Shown here piece by piece: positions 32,375 through 43,042 of a stretch of DNA of 64,000 nucleotides. Origin of the DNA: Ampelocalamus luodianensis (lineage: Eukaryota > Streptophyta > Magnoliopsida > Poales > Poaceae); assembly GCA_036346255.1 (NCBI GenBank), contig CM070632.1:24383408-24447407 (forward strand), in the 5' to 3' direction. The stretch's first letter is position 1. The number at the start of each line of letters is the position of its first letter. Position numbers and translations under genes: made by a program. The notes below the pieces were generated by a model, which saw only the letters and a program-made list of their open reading frames with translations, was not told the origin of the DNA and ran no database searches.

Positions 32375-32647
32375 TCCTCCCCCTCTTGAATTGGAGTCAT
32401 CCTCGACTCAAGGTCATCTTCTTCACCGAAGTAAGGCTTTGAATCTGCAATGTTAAATGTGGGACTTACCGCAAAACCTACAGGCAGATCAAGCTTATAT
32501 GCATTACCATTAATTCTTTCAAGCACTTTAAATGGGCCATCAGCTCTTAGCGTCAGCTTAAACTTGCACAAATCAAGAAATGTATCTTTTCTTAAATGCA
32601 ACCATACAAGATCACCAGGTTCAAAGGTTAATTCTTTCCTTCCCTAA
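32281..32647 (-). pseudogene. Integrase C-terminal domain of element 2
   Basis: GDLVWLHLRKDTFLDLCKFK, LTLRADGPFKVLERINGNAY, KLDLPVGFAVSPTFNIADSK, then an acidic tail LESRMTPIQEGEDDEDITPL. This is the GPFKVL-type integrase C-terminal fold followed by the usual acidic end of this family, without chromodomain residues. Stop codons lie inside the 3' LTR. Confidence 0.85.
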
Positions 32648-32797
32648 CTTCCAGCAACTCTATATTTCTCATTCATTCGCTTTGTGTTTTTTTTTGTGGT
32701 CTCATGCGGTTTTAGAATGAATTCAGTATGTACCTTAGCATCTAAATTTACTGTTTTCGAAGTCGGTAGAGGTAATAAATCAATTGGAGCATGACGA

Positions 32798-34115
32798 TTA
32801 AAAACCATACACAACTTGCAAAGGGCTCATCTTTGTGGTTGAATGCAGCGATCGGTTGTAAGCAAACTCAACATGAGGTAAATATTCTTCCCACATCTTC
32901 ACATTCTTCTTCAAAACAACCCTCAATATGGTTGACAACGTGCGGTTGACGACCTCCGTTTGACCGTCAGTTTGGAGATGACATGTAGTAGAAAACAACA
33001 GCATCGTCCCAAGCTTTCCCTATAAGGTTTGCCAAAAGTGACTCAAAAACTTTGCATCACGATCTGAAACAATTGTGTTTGGCACGCCATGTAGTTGAAC
33101 GACCTCTCTAAAAAATTAATTAGCAACATGTGTAGCATCATCGCTCTTATGATAGGGAATAAAATGTGCCATCTTAGAAAATCTATCCACTACAACAAAA
33201 ATACTATTAGTCCCCCTCTTTGTTCTAGGTAGTCCTAAAATAAAGTCCATAAAAATATCATTTTTAAAAATAATCTATTTTTTATTCCAAATTACAAATT
33301 TATTCCAACGAAGTTTTTTTTGCAGAACTAGCCTCCTATCGCCAAACCGTTGGGCTACTGGATCCAGCCACCCAACGGTAAAGCGATACCAATTTGGTAG
33401 CTGCACCATTGGGCGACAGAGATGAAGTCGACCAATGGTCAGACGACACGTTCTGTCGCCCAACCGGTAGGCGACTGTCGCTCAAACTAAAATTTCCTTC
33501 AGGTACTACTTATACTACTATTTTAACTACACAAACTATTTAGTTACTAAAAAATACACTACAAGATTAAAAAAAAATCACCTCACAGACAAATCTCCTC
33601 TCCTCTTCTTCTTCACCCTCCTCTCCCTCTCCCTCTACTCTCCTCTTCTTCTTCCCCTCTCCTCTTCTTCCCTTTCTTTCCTCTCCTCTTCTTCCTTTCT
33701 TTCCTATCGCGCTTCGCTTTCTTCTTTCTGTCGCTCGGCCGTGGTGGCGAGACACGTGCGCCTTTAAATAGCCCTCCAGTCACCCTACCATTCGACGACT
33801 GGAGGGTCTTATCGCCAAACGGTGCAGCGATAGCATTAAACAACGGTTCGGCGACTGCATAGCTATCGCTTTACCGTTGGGCGACTGGATCCAGTAGCCC
33901 AATGGTTCGGTGACAGGAGGCTAGTTCTGAAAAAAAAATCGCTGGAATAAATTTGTAATTTGAAATAAAAAATGGATTATTTAAAAAAATTCTAAAAATA
34001 TCCTCCCAAGAATCACTAAGAACAGGAAGAGGCATACATAAACCATGTGGATTCAGTCGTGACATAGCGTTTTGGCATGTAGTGCAGCGTGCAACATAGC
34101 ACTCGATGTCGCACC
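32798..34115 (-). pseudogene. Integrase core of element 2, split by a MULE
   Basis: On the far side of the Sirevirus, MRCDIECYVARCTTCQNAMS continues the zinc finger (CxxC present). HGLCMPLPVLSDSWEDIF stops at the MULE at 33992. After the MULE it resumes with MDFILGLPRTKRG (first catalytic Asp region, 33249), SIFVVVDRFSKMAHFIPYHK, the KF(W)HFGQTL region and LLFSTTCHLQTDGQTEVVNR, EEYLPHVEFAYNRSLHSTTK. HPQTDGQ has become HLQTDGQ. Confidence 0.85.
33260..33992. mobile_element. Short non-autonomous MULE inserted in the integrase of element 2
   Basis: 733 bp, flanked by TAAAAATATC at 33250-33259 and 33993-34002 (9-10 bp duplication, typical of Mutator-like elements). The inverted ends exceed 100 bp: ATTTTTAAAAATAATC-TATTTTTTATTCCAAATTA on the left against the reverse complement of the right end, then ACTAGCCTCCTATCGCC / GGCGACAGGAGG-type sequences. 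The inner arms repeat GTTGGGCGACTGGATCCA and CGATAGC motifs. The middle holds a CT-rich run (33600-33700) and a TTTAAATAGCCC box (33763). No coding capacity. The minus-strand Lys/Arg/Glu-rich frame here is low-complexity sequence. Confidence 0.9.
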
Positions 34116-34120
34116 TCATC

Positions 34121-34813
34121 TGAGAGACCATGTGGATACCCTCTCCATGTTGTGATGAATATTTGACAGTATTTGGGACTTATTAATGGAGGTTCGATAG
34201 TTGTTAAAGTTTATCAAGTCAAGTTTTGAGTTTCACCTAGGTTGTATGGGATGTTATGATGCATGTTTTCACTAATGATGGTCAAGTGCGCGGCGCTTGT
34301 GCCAAGGAAACAATTTCTTTGTCTTTGTTGACTGCAGGTTGACTTGATGGGTTGGATGATCATCGACATGGAATCGGGAGCAAGCTTGGCGAGCTTGGCG
34401 TCCAGAACGATCATGGTGGTCAAGGAGATAATCGGGGATCAAGTCCAGTCATGAAGATGGAGTATTCATGAAGATGGCATGAGACGGGTCCGTGCATCGG
34501 CTCAAGGTGACTTGGCAGTGTCCAAGTGTCGGCGAGGTGTTCCAAGGGTGTTTGGAGCTCGAGACACAAGGCGAAGACATGACAAGTCAATGAGGAGCAA
34601 AGACCGTCAAGGTGGAGCAGCGTGGTAGCTCTTGGTGGCTTATGTTGACCAAAATCAACATAAGGGCATTGATGTAATTGTACCTAGTCAAGAGGGGTAT
34701 TCTAGGCAAGGGGTAGAGTTGGCTGAACCCTAAGTGGATATGAATGAGTAGGAGAAATTTAATTTGCGCCTATTCACCCCCCCCCCCCTCTAGTCGCCAT
34801 AACCGATCCTTCA
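34121..34813 (+). repeat. 5' LTR of the Sirevirus (693 bp)
   Basis: TGAGAGACCATGTGGATACC to CGATCCTTCA. It contains a run of 14 C around 34776-34792. A 22-bp stretch (about GAAGATGGAGTATTCAT) present here near 34452-34475 is absent in the 3' copy, where TCATGAAGA is a short repeat at the deletion borders. Confidence 0.95.
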
Positions 34814-34814
34814 A

Positions 34815-34827
34815 TTAGTATCAGAGC
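34815..34827 (+). promoter_or_regulatory. Primer-binding site of the Sirevirus
   Basis: TTAGTATCAGAGC starts one base after the LTR; it differs from the usual TTGGTATCAGAGC at one position. Confidence 0.8.
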
Positions 34828-34867
34828 TCGGTTTTGCTCTTTCTAGATCTTGACCGATCTTTGAGCT

Positions 34868-37579
34868 ATGGCGATGGACGGGTATTCCACCAAGCCTCCT
34901 ATCTTCAATGGGGTCGACTATCCCTTTTGGAAGAGTATGATGGAGTCGTATATTCAGGCACAAGGTTATTCTATTTGGAAAAAGGTTAAGACTCGATTTA
35001 TGATTCCTATCGATGAAAACATCAATGCTCCAAATACTCCAGATGTTGAGGCAAATGCTAAGGCAATGAATATCATCATTCAAGGGCTTAGCCGGAATGA
35101 GTTTGATCGGATTTCTCACTTGTCATCGGCATACGACATCTGGGTGACCCTCGATGCATACCATGAGGGCACCACCCAGATCAAGACTGTTTGACAGGAT
35201 CAATACAAAAGAGAGTACAACAAATTTGAAATGCATGCTAGTGAGTCTTTGGATGAGTGTTTTAGTAGATTTCACAAGATTTTGAGCAACCTCTGAGCTG
35301 TTGGTCTCACATACCCAGACTCGGATAATGCTCGACAAATGCTTGCTACTTTGGATCTTAGAGTTTGGGAGATGAAAGTGACCACCATCAAGGATACGAC
35401 TGATTTGTCAACCTTGAGTCTTGACGCGCTATACTCACGCCTCAAGACTCATGAGATTGATGTCGTCTCTCGTAAGGCGAAGTCTCAGTCGATGGCTTTG
35501 GTCACCAATCCCACAGCTACTTCTGGACCATCTTCTGAAAGTGCTTCTGGTTTTTCTTTGTCTGCTTTATGCGAGATGAGTGATGATCAGTTTGAGCAGT
35601 TTCCAGAGAATGACTTACCCTCTTAGCCAGAAAATTCTCACATGCATACAAGAGGGTTAGAGAGAGAAAGAGAGGAGGTACGGTGATATGCTTTGAGTGT
35701 GGTGGTCCTAACCACATTCGGGAAAATTGCCCCAAGCTAGAGAAGGGCAAGAACGACTACGGCGGTGCGAGCAAGAACGACCATACCAACAAGAACCGCA
35801 ACAAGAAGCCTCCAGCTCATGATCAAAGCAAGGAGAAGAAGTATCGCAATTTTGGCAAGGCGAAGAAGCTCTTCCATCGCGTCCTCACCGCCTTCGACAA
35901 CTTCGACTTCAACGACATGGAGGGCTGGAGCGACGATGATGGCGAGGATGATCTGCAAAAGAACACCAAGGACGACAACGACTTCACCGGGATGTGCTTC
36001 ATGGCTAACGCAAACAGCATCAGCGATGATGATCTCTACAGCGACTCCGATGAGGTAGGCCCCTCCTACAACCAGCTTAATGATGTGTTTCTTATGCTAG
36101 GAAGGTTCTATGCTAGGTCTAGGGCTAAGTGTGGTGATTTGGAGAAGGAGGTAGACAGTTTGTCACGGGAGCTTGCTTCACTTAGATCCGTTTCATCCCG
36201 TGATGATGTTGATTGTGATGTATGTTCTTCTTTGCTTGGAGATATGGAGAAATTAAGGAGCTCTCATGATAGTGTGATTTCTGAGCTTGATAAGCTTAAG
36301 GTGGAGAATGTTAGTCTGCTTGCTGAATTAGAGAATGCTAGAGATGCTCCTTGTCAGTCATGTTCTGCTATTGTTGATGTTGTTGCTATTGAGACTATTG
36401 CTTGCACCTCATGTGAGGTTAAGAACAATGTTGTTAGAGAAGTGTATACCATGCTCCTTGGTCTACCTGAAACTTGTGATAATTGTACCAACTTGAACAA
36501 AAAATTGAAGAAGGCAGATCAGAAAATTGCTGAAATGTATGCTGCTTTGTGTGAGCCTGCTGCTTCTTGTGCTAATTGTCCTAAGTTGACTACTGAACTT
36601 GAATCTATGTCTAAGAAACTTCAATACATTTGTGATCATGATAAGAAAATGGCTCAATACGCTTCTAAGACTCCTGATAGCTTACCATGCAATAATTGTG
36701 AAAAACTAAAATTTGAATTGATTGCTTTGGATGAAAAATGTGTGATGCTAACTAATGACCTACTAGAGAAGCCACGACCTATTTGCATGTTCTGTGCTGA
36801 ATTGGAGGAGGAAATTGATGAAATGCATCAGACCTTTAGGAAAAGATTTGAGGCCCAGGTGGCTAGGGTTAGGACTACCCGTGTGTGTCTTGCAAAGCCC
36901 TCAAGCTTGAGGAGGCCGTACATAGGGAGAGATATGCACGTGCTATTCGATCTTCTCCATCTGGATCTTCATCTTCTTCTTCCCCATGTTCTTCCTGTGC
37001 TTCCCTCTTTCAGGAGTGTGAGTACCTCATGAGCACTCTTGAAAAATTTGTCGGAGGCAAAAAAAAAAAAAGCTTAACCTTATTCTGGACAAATCCAAGA
37101 TTTACAAGTTCAATCAAGGTCTAGGATATAATTTTCTGGAGGATGTGAGGAAACATCCACCTGCAGTCGTTAGAGCTGTAAAGAAAGGCATGATCGAGGT
37201 TGCACCTGAGTCTAGGAAGACCGTGTTTGAGTCTACAGGTTTTGCCCTGGGGATTTCTGATAGTAAGATTGCACCTCCTGCTTCGACCTCACAAAAGGTG
37301 AAGTATCATTGCACCTTCTATCAGAAGGATGGACATCTATTTGAGTTCTGCTTTAGGCGTGCTAAGGTCAAGCAACATGATCGTGTTCGTGCTCTTGGGG
37401 GTATTCATGGTCAGCCCCAGACTCGGAGTGCTCCTAAGACCAACACGAGGTCTAGGGTTGTCGTTGGCTCTTATGACTCTTTTGGTTTTGGGCAACGTCG
37501 AGGACTTGGTTTTGGTTCTCGAGTTGCTCTTGGTCAGGGTTTTCACCGTCCTGAGGATAGACCTCGTTTTCCTAGTTGA
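34868..37579 (+). pseudogene. Sirevirus gag with CxxC ladder, three or more stops
   Basis: Start ATG 34868 (MAMDGYSTKPPIFNGVDYPF), the copia gag domain with YPFWKSMMESYIQAQGYSIW and YDIWVTLDAYHEGT. Stops at 35192, about 35295 and 35624. Zinc knuckle 1 is CFECGGPNHIRENC (35692-35733). An acidic part follows (DFNDMEGWSDDDGEDDLQ), then from about residue 150 of the long frame a coiled coil in which seven segments begin with CxxC pairs (CDVC, CQSC, CTSC, CDNC, CANC, CNNC, CMFC). A frameshift at about 36890 precedes the end. Knuckle-like CTFYQKDGHLFEFC lies at 37310-37350. Sirevirus gags are unusually long and contain such coiled coils. Confidence 0.85.
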
Positions 37580-37859
37580 GGTAGCTATCCACGGCGTGAT
37601 GAGTATACTGCTTTTGCTCCTGATTGGCTCGTCAAGCGTTGGAGGAGAAGTCAGACCAGCCCTTCAATGGCGGTCAGACCAAGCAGAGGTTCGATTTCTG
37701 GTTCTATATCTTCTAGTTTTATTAGAGGTGAGTTGCGTAGTGATGCTAGAGGTCAGTCTTTTGTTTCTTTGACTGGTTTTTCTGCTCGTCGTGTGACTCA
37801 GTACTGAGTTCCTAGATCTGCACTTATTTACCCTAGTACTGAGCCATCGATGTTTACTT

Positions 37860-38080
37860 CTCACTGACTCAGGTTCGTCGAGCTGGGAAGGGAGATGTTT
37901 GGCTTGTATTTTATTGGTATCATTTCCTTAGAGACCATATGGAGAAGGATAACATAGTGGTGCAGTTTGTCGAGAGTGACCACCAGATAGCTATCATTTT
38001 CACCAAGCCTTTAGATTGCTCGAGGTTCACGGCTTTGCGGGGAGAGCTTGGGGTTGTGTGTCCTTATGGCTTACTTTAAG
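37860..38080 (+). pseudogene. RNase H tail of the Sirevirus
   Basis: The frame reads HMEKDNIVVQFVESDHQIAI then IFTKPLDCSRFTALRGELGV and CPYGLL before a stop. It is the standard copia RNase H C-terminus (TDxQLADIFTKPL). It directly follows gag-derived sequence, showing a deletion of protease, integrase and RT. Confidence 0.85.
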
Positions 38081-39840
38081 AGGGAGCTTACTAGGCAATT
38101 TAGACTTCTTCCTCTCATCTTGTGGCTTTAGGATGCTGCTTATTAGTTGCTCTCTTCTCACTAGGTTGAGTTCACTCACTTCTTATATGTCTAACAGGTG
38201 TTGGGCCCCCTGGGTAGACAGGGAACGTGTTTACTCCCTTGTGTTTAGATGATCAGCTAGTCCTAGAATCATATGGGGTGGATGAGAGCGAGTCTGAGCC
38301 ATAGTAATTCCACTATCATGTCTATGCTTTTTGTTTGCCCATTTTTCTTTGTTTTCAAGCTTCTTCTCTCTTACTTATAGCTTTGGTTCAGGGAGAGTTC
38401 ATTTGAATTTTTCCTGCGCTCAATTTTGACATAACTCAACCTAAACCAAAATATCTCTGAAATTGATTCACTTGTTGAGGGGGAGCTTGGATCTTTATTT
38501 TGTTTATCATGCATATCATGTAGGCATATGTTATATACTCATTTAGATGATAAGGAGCTTTGTCTATTATTCACATTGAAATCTTGTTTCATATCATTCA
38601 CACCTTGGTATCATAATGAAATACTTTGCTAGCTTGTTCATGCCTAGATATGTGACATTTAGCTTATCAATGCTTGCTGAAATTTAAATGATAACATGGG
38701 CTTTATTGAAAACTTGATGAAACTTGTAGCTTTCACATGCTTTTTTTTACTCTTAATACTTATGTCATGTCTTTAGATAATCTGAATTTCTATGAGTCCC
38801 CAGAGCAACTTGGGCTTGCGCTATTTTGAATCATGTTTGAACCTTGTGTATATTTGCTCACAGAAAAAGATGTGAGGTCAACCTCACCAAAAAAATTAAA
38901 AAAATTAACATTGAAAAGATGTGAGGCCAACCTCACCAAAAAAATAAAAAAATGACTATTGAAAAGATATGAGGCCAACCTGACCAAAAAAATAAAAAAT
39001 ATTGAAAATTGCAAAAGATGTGGTTCAATCCCACCTTGCAAAAGATGTGATTCGATCCCACCTTGCAAACAAAAATATGAAATAAAATGAGCTTTAGGTT
39101 CTTTCATGAACATGGAGCACGCCAAAGTGTTGACTAGGTTGAACTCTAGGTTTTTCCTTGCTTCTTGGATATGGCTATGTATTTTTAGTTGAAATTATGC
39201 TAAGAACTTGCTACTTGTGTAATCATGCAAAACTTGGCCTTAATTTGTGCAAATTGATTATCTTGCTAGCTAGTGCTTGCTTTATGCTATATATTTGGTC
39301 ATGAACTAGTTTAGCAAGTTCTAAATTGAGGTGGCTTGGTGTAATACTTTAAGCTTCATATTCATGTCGAATAATATACAAAGCTCTTTAGGTTTGCATT
39401 CCCATGCATTTCATGCATACATGCTCTCTTTTGCGCTCATTGGTATTAACTAGTCTCTTGATGACTACATTGACAAAGAGGGAGAGAAATGTAGGCAAAA
39501 TACATGCTAATTAGGCTGAAAATAAAAAATTTAAAAAATTGACTTAATGCTAATCTCAACCATAATTGAGCCTAAATGTGCATCAAAATGATTTTCAAAA
39601 GAAGTTTAGGTCTTTTGCTTATCATCTTCTTCATTTGATCTTTTTTTAGCCTAATGTCTTTGGAGCTTTTGAGAAAAGTTTTTTTCCCTAGTGTTGAGCT
39701 CCCTTCTATTTTGGCAACTTGGTCATGATTTTCTTTCTTCATTTCTGGACCAAGTTAGTCTCTTTGCAAACTTCTTTTCTTTTAAAACCTTCAATTTGCA
39801 TTTTGATGTGGTTTGTCAACATATTCATCAAGGGGGAGAT
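38081..39840 (+). other. 3' noncoding region of the Sirevirus
   Basis: 1.76 kb without coding potential. It contains a polypurine-like GAGGGGGAGC at about 38477, the palindromic repeat array at 38863-39066, and the polypurine tract CAAGGGGGAGAT ending at 39840. Multiple polypurine tracts and palindromic repeats upstream of the 3' LTR are known features of Sireviruses. Confidence 0.75.
38863..39066. repeat. Tandem palindromic repeats in the Sirevirus 3' region
   Basis: Three units built on GATGTGAGGTCAACCTCACC followed by AAAAAA(T)TAAAAAA, then two units of AAAAGATGTGGTTCAATCCC-ACCTTGC. GTGAGGTCAACCTCAC is a perfect 16-bp inverted repeat; the next copies have GTGAGGCCAACCTCAC and ATGAGGCCAACCTGAC. 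Unit spacing is about 48-60 bp. Confidence 0.85.
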
Positions 39841-40511
39841 TGAGAGACCATGTGGAGACCCTCTCTATGTTGTGATGAATATTTGACAGTATTTGGGACT
39901 TATTGATTGAGGTTCGATAGTTGTTAAAGTTTGCGAAGTCAAGTTTTGAGTTTCACCTAGGTTGCATGGGATGTTATGATGCATGTTTTCACTAATGATG
40001 GTCAAGTACACGGCGTTTGTGCCAAAGAAACGATTTCTTCGTCTTTGTTGACTGCAGGTTGACTTGATGGGTTGGATGATCATCGACGTGAGATCGGGAG
40101 CAAGCTTGGAGAGCTTGGCATCGAGAACGATCATGGTGGTCGAGGAGATAATCGGGGATCAAGTCCAGTCATGAAGACGGGTCCGTGCATCGGCTCAGGG
40201 TGACTTGGCAGTGTCCAAGTGTCAGCGAGGCGTTCCGAGGGTGTTCAAAGCTCGAGACACAAGGCAGGGACATAACAAGTCAACGAGGAGCAAAGATCGT
40301 CAAGGTGGAGCAGTGTGGTAGCTCTAGGTGGCTTATGTTGACCAAAATCAACATAAGGGCATTGATGTAATTGTACCTAGTCAAGAGGGGTATTCTAGGC
40401 AAGGGGTAGAGTTGGATGAACCCTAAGTAGATATGAATGAGTGGGAGAAATTTAATTTGCGCCTATTCAACCCCTCCCCCCCCCCCTCTAGTCGCCATAA
40501 CCGATCCTTCA
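39841..40511 (+). repeat. 3' LTR of the Sirevirus (671 bp)
   Basis: TGAGAGACCATGTGGAGACC to CGATCCTTCA; nearly identical to 34121-34813 apart from scattered substitutions, a ~22-bp indel and length differences in the C-run (40467-40489). Confidence 0.95.
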
Positions 40512-40516
40512 TCATC

Positions 40517-40988
40517 TTTGACCAAAAGAAATGTTCAGTCAGGATGTGCTCTGTCTTTTTATAGCAAAGTGTCCCATCAATCCTCCTCCATGCACCTCAT
40601 GTAACAACAAAAGATGAATAGAGCTAGCTGGAATGCATAGCTTGTTAGCTCTAAACAAGAAACCATCATTGAACACAAATTTATTCTAGCTTTTTCCATC
40701 TACGCAATTGGACATAGCATCTTTAAATTCAGCATCATTAGCATAAAGTTCTTTGATTGTCTCTAATCCAAAAATTCTATAATCAAGTTGAGACAACATA
40801 GTATATCTCCTAGACAATGCATCAGCTATCACATTCTCTTTCCCTTTCTTGTGTTTAATAACATAAGGAAAAGTTTCAATAAATTCAACCCACTTTGCAT
40901 GTCTACGATTCAGTTTTGCTTGACTTCTAATATATTTGAGTGATGCATGATTAGAATGAATAACAAACTATTTGGGCCATAAATAATG
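40517..40988 (-). pseudogene. RNase H end and first half of the integrase zinc finger, element 2
   Basis: Minus strand: SNHASLKYIRSQAKLNRRHA, FVEFIETFPYVIKHKKGKEN, VIADALSRRYTMLSQLDYRI, then an integrase start with LLLHEVHGG-like wording, cut at 40512 by the Sirevirus. Several single-base stops occur (for example the T in the plus-strand CAAACTATTTGGGCC near 40970). Confidence 0.75.
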
Positions 40989-42282
40989 CTACCATGTTTC
41001 TAAAGGTCGAACTAAAACATATAATTTTTTATCATAAGTTGAATAGTTCAAACTAGACCCACTTAATTTCTCACTGAAGTAAGCAATATGTTTACCTTCT
41101 TGAATTAATACACCACCAATTCCAACTCTGCTAGCATCACACACAAGTTCAAAAGTCTTACCAAAATCTAGAAGTTGGAGGAATGGTGCATTTGTGAGCT
41201 TCTCTTTGAGAAGGTTAAAAGCATCTTCTTTTGCTAGTCCCCACTTGAAAAGGACACCTTTCTTCGTCAATTCATTCAATGGTGCGGCAACGGTACTAAA
41301 ATATTTCATAAAGCGGCGATAGAAACCAGCAAGTCCATGGAAACTCCGCACTTCTGTGACCGAAGTAGGGGTTGGCCAGCTCTTAATAGCTTCAATCTTG
41401 GCTTCGTCAACCTCAATTCCCTGCGGTGTCACAACATAGCCAAGAAAACCAACTCGATCGGTTAAAAGGTACACTTTTCGACGTTACCAAATAAGCGTGC
41501 ATCTCTCAAAACATTAAAGATAGCATGTAAATGATCAAGATGCTCACTAAGTGACTTGCTATAAATCAGGATATCATCAAAATATACCACCACAAATTTT
41601 CCAATGAAAGTACGTAAAACTTCATTCATTAATCGTATGAATGTACTAGGTGCATTAATTAAACCAAAAGGCATCACTAACTATTCATACAACCTAAATT
41701 TAATTATTTGTAAACGTTGTCTTCCATTCATCTCCAAGTTTCATTCTAATTTGGTGGTAATCACTACACAAGTCTACTTTAGAAAAGACAATAGAGTCAC
41801 TTAATTCATCAAGCATATCATCTAACTTAGGAATAGAATGATGATATCGAACAATTATATTGTTTATGGCTCTACAATCTACACATATCACTAAGAACCC
41901 TTAGGAACTAAAATAACATGAACAACACATAGACTAAGGCTTTCTCGAGCATACTCTTTGTTAAGCAAGTCTTGCACTTGACATTGAATTTCCTTAGTCT
42001 CCTCGGATTAGTCCTATAGGCTGCACGGTTTGACATAGAAGCTCCTGAGATTAAGTCAATTTGATGCTCAATTCCTCTAATTGGTGGCAGTCCTAGGGGT
42101 ATTTCAGTTGGGAACACATACTCATACTCTTGCAGAAGGTTAGTGACTGCATGAGGCAAAGAAGTAGACATATCCTCAAATGAGAACATTGCATCTTTGC
42201 ATATCAAAGCATTGCATTCGGAATTATTCACTTCCAACTCGACAAAATTAGATTTAGTAGCAAGCAAAACAACACCTTTCAA
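40989..42282 (-). pseudogene. RT and RNase H start of element 2
   Basis: YVFPTEIPLGLPPIRGIEHQ, then MICVDCRAINNIIVRYHHSI, PKLDDMLDELSDSIVFSKVD, MMPFGLINAPSTFIRLMNEV, VVVYFDDILIYSKSLSEHLD (catalytic YFDD at about 41570-41580), DRVGFLGYVVTPQGIEVDEA, VCDASRVGIGGVLIQEGKHI and FSEKLSGSSLNYSTYDKKLY. Frameshifts at about 41900, 41690 and 41465. FCLMPFGL has become a stop before MMPFGL (about 41680). Confidence 0.9.
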
Positions 42283-42637
42283 TTTAATTTCATTTTTCCT
42301 AGCGCTAGAATCTTTGTTTTTTTTCTTTTTAGATGGAAAGCACTCTTGAGCTACAATTTGATTTTCTTTTTAGTTTTCTCCTTATTTTCACGTTCATCTC
42401 TTTCTAATTCATCTTTTAAAATAGCATTAGGAGTCATTGGAAGCAAAACAATTTTCTTGCCCTTATGCATGAGAGTGTATTAATTAGTTCTACTATGATG
42501 TACTGAATCTCTATCATATTACCATGGTTTACCTAACCATAATGAGCATGCTTGCATAGGTACAACATCACACTCAACCATAATCATGATATGAATCAAG
42601 GGGAAAATATACTCTCATAACTCTTGTTACCTTCAAC

Positions 42638-43012
42638 TTACCACATGAGTTGAACCATTAAATATAGTAAGGACGGGGGGTGCTTATTTGTGATCAAGCC
42701 AAGCTTCTCGACCATATCCATGCTAGCAAGATTGTTGCAACTCCCTCCATCAATAATGACTCGATATGAACGCTCTTTAATGACGAACTTTGTTTGGAAC
42801 AAATTATGGCATTGATGTTGTTCGGCACTCTCCATTTGAGTACTTAGCACAAGGTTCACAATGAGGCTCGTGTACGTATCAGAAATTTTAGCACCCAAAT
42901 GATCTTCTTGTTCATCATCAGTTTTAGAATTATCACCTGTAGGGTTATTTGCAACCAAAGCATAATCTTCATCAATTTCACTAGCAGAAGTGTACTCACC
43001 ATTATCTTTCAC
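42638..43012 (-). pseudogene. Protease region of element 2
   Basis: DNGEYTSASEIDEDYALVAN is the usual linker. FQTKFVIKERSYRVIIDGGS then CNNLASMDMVEKLGL is the protease active-site region. The catalytic motif is D-G-G in place of D-S/T-G, a form seen in this gypsy subgroup. The frame is lost after YLMVQLMW; sequence down to 42290 continues as broken protease and linker. Confidence 0.8.
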
Positions 43013-43042
43013 AATGAGGGCTCGCTGACATGGATAATCACA

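Larger units (their letters stand above)
34121..40511 (+). mobile_element. Sirevirus-type Ty1/copia element with most of pol deleted
   Basis: TCATC on both sides (34116-34120, 40512-40516); LTRs 34121-34813 and 39841-40511 with ends TGAGAGACC and GATCCTTCA. Plus strand: primer site, long gag with coiled coil and two zinc knuckles, a jump at about 37860 straight into the last part of RNase H, a long 3' noncoding region, polypurine tract AAGGGGGAGA before the 3' LTR. Gag length, the CxxC ladder and the 3' region fit Sireviruses (Maximus/SIRE1 group). Integrase and RT are absent, so it depended on other copies. The LTRs are very similar, making this the youngest-looking insertion in the nest. 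Confidence 0.92.

Noticed and set aside
33567..33843. Lys/Arg/Glu-rich minus-strand frames
   Set aside because: Low-complexity CT-rich sequence in the middle of a non-autonomous MULE.
37145..37579. Separate gene downstream of the Sirevirus gag
   Set aside because: It continues gag in another frame (second knuckle-like CTFYQKDGHLFEFC and basic end), so it is part of the same broken gag.
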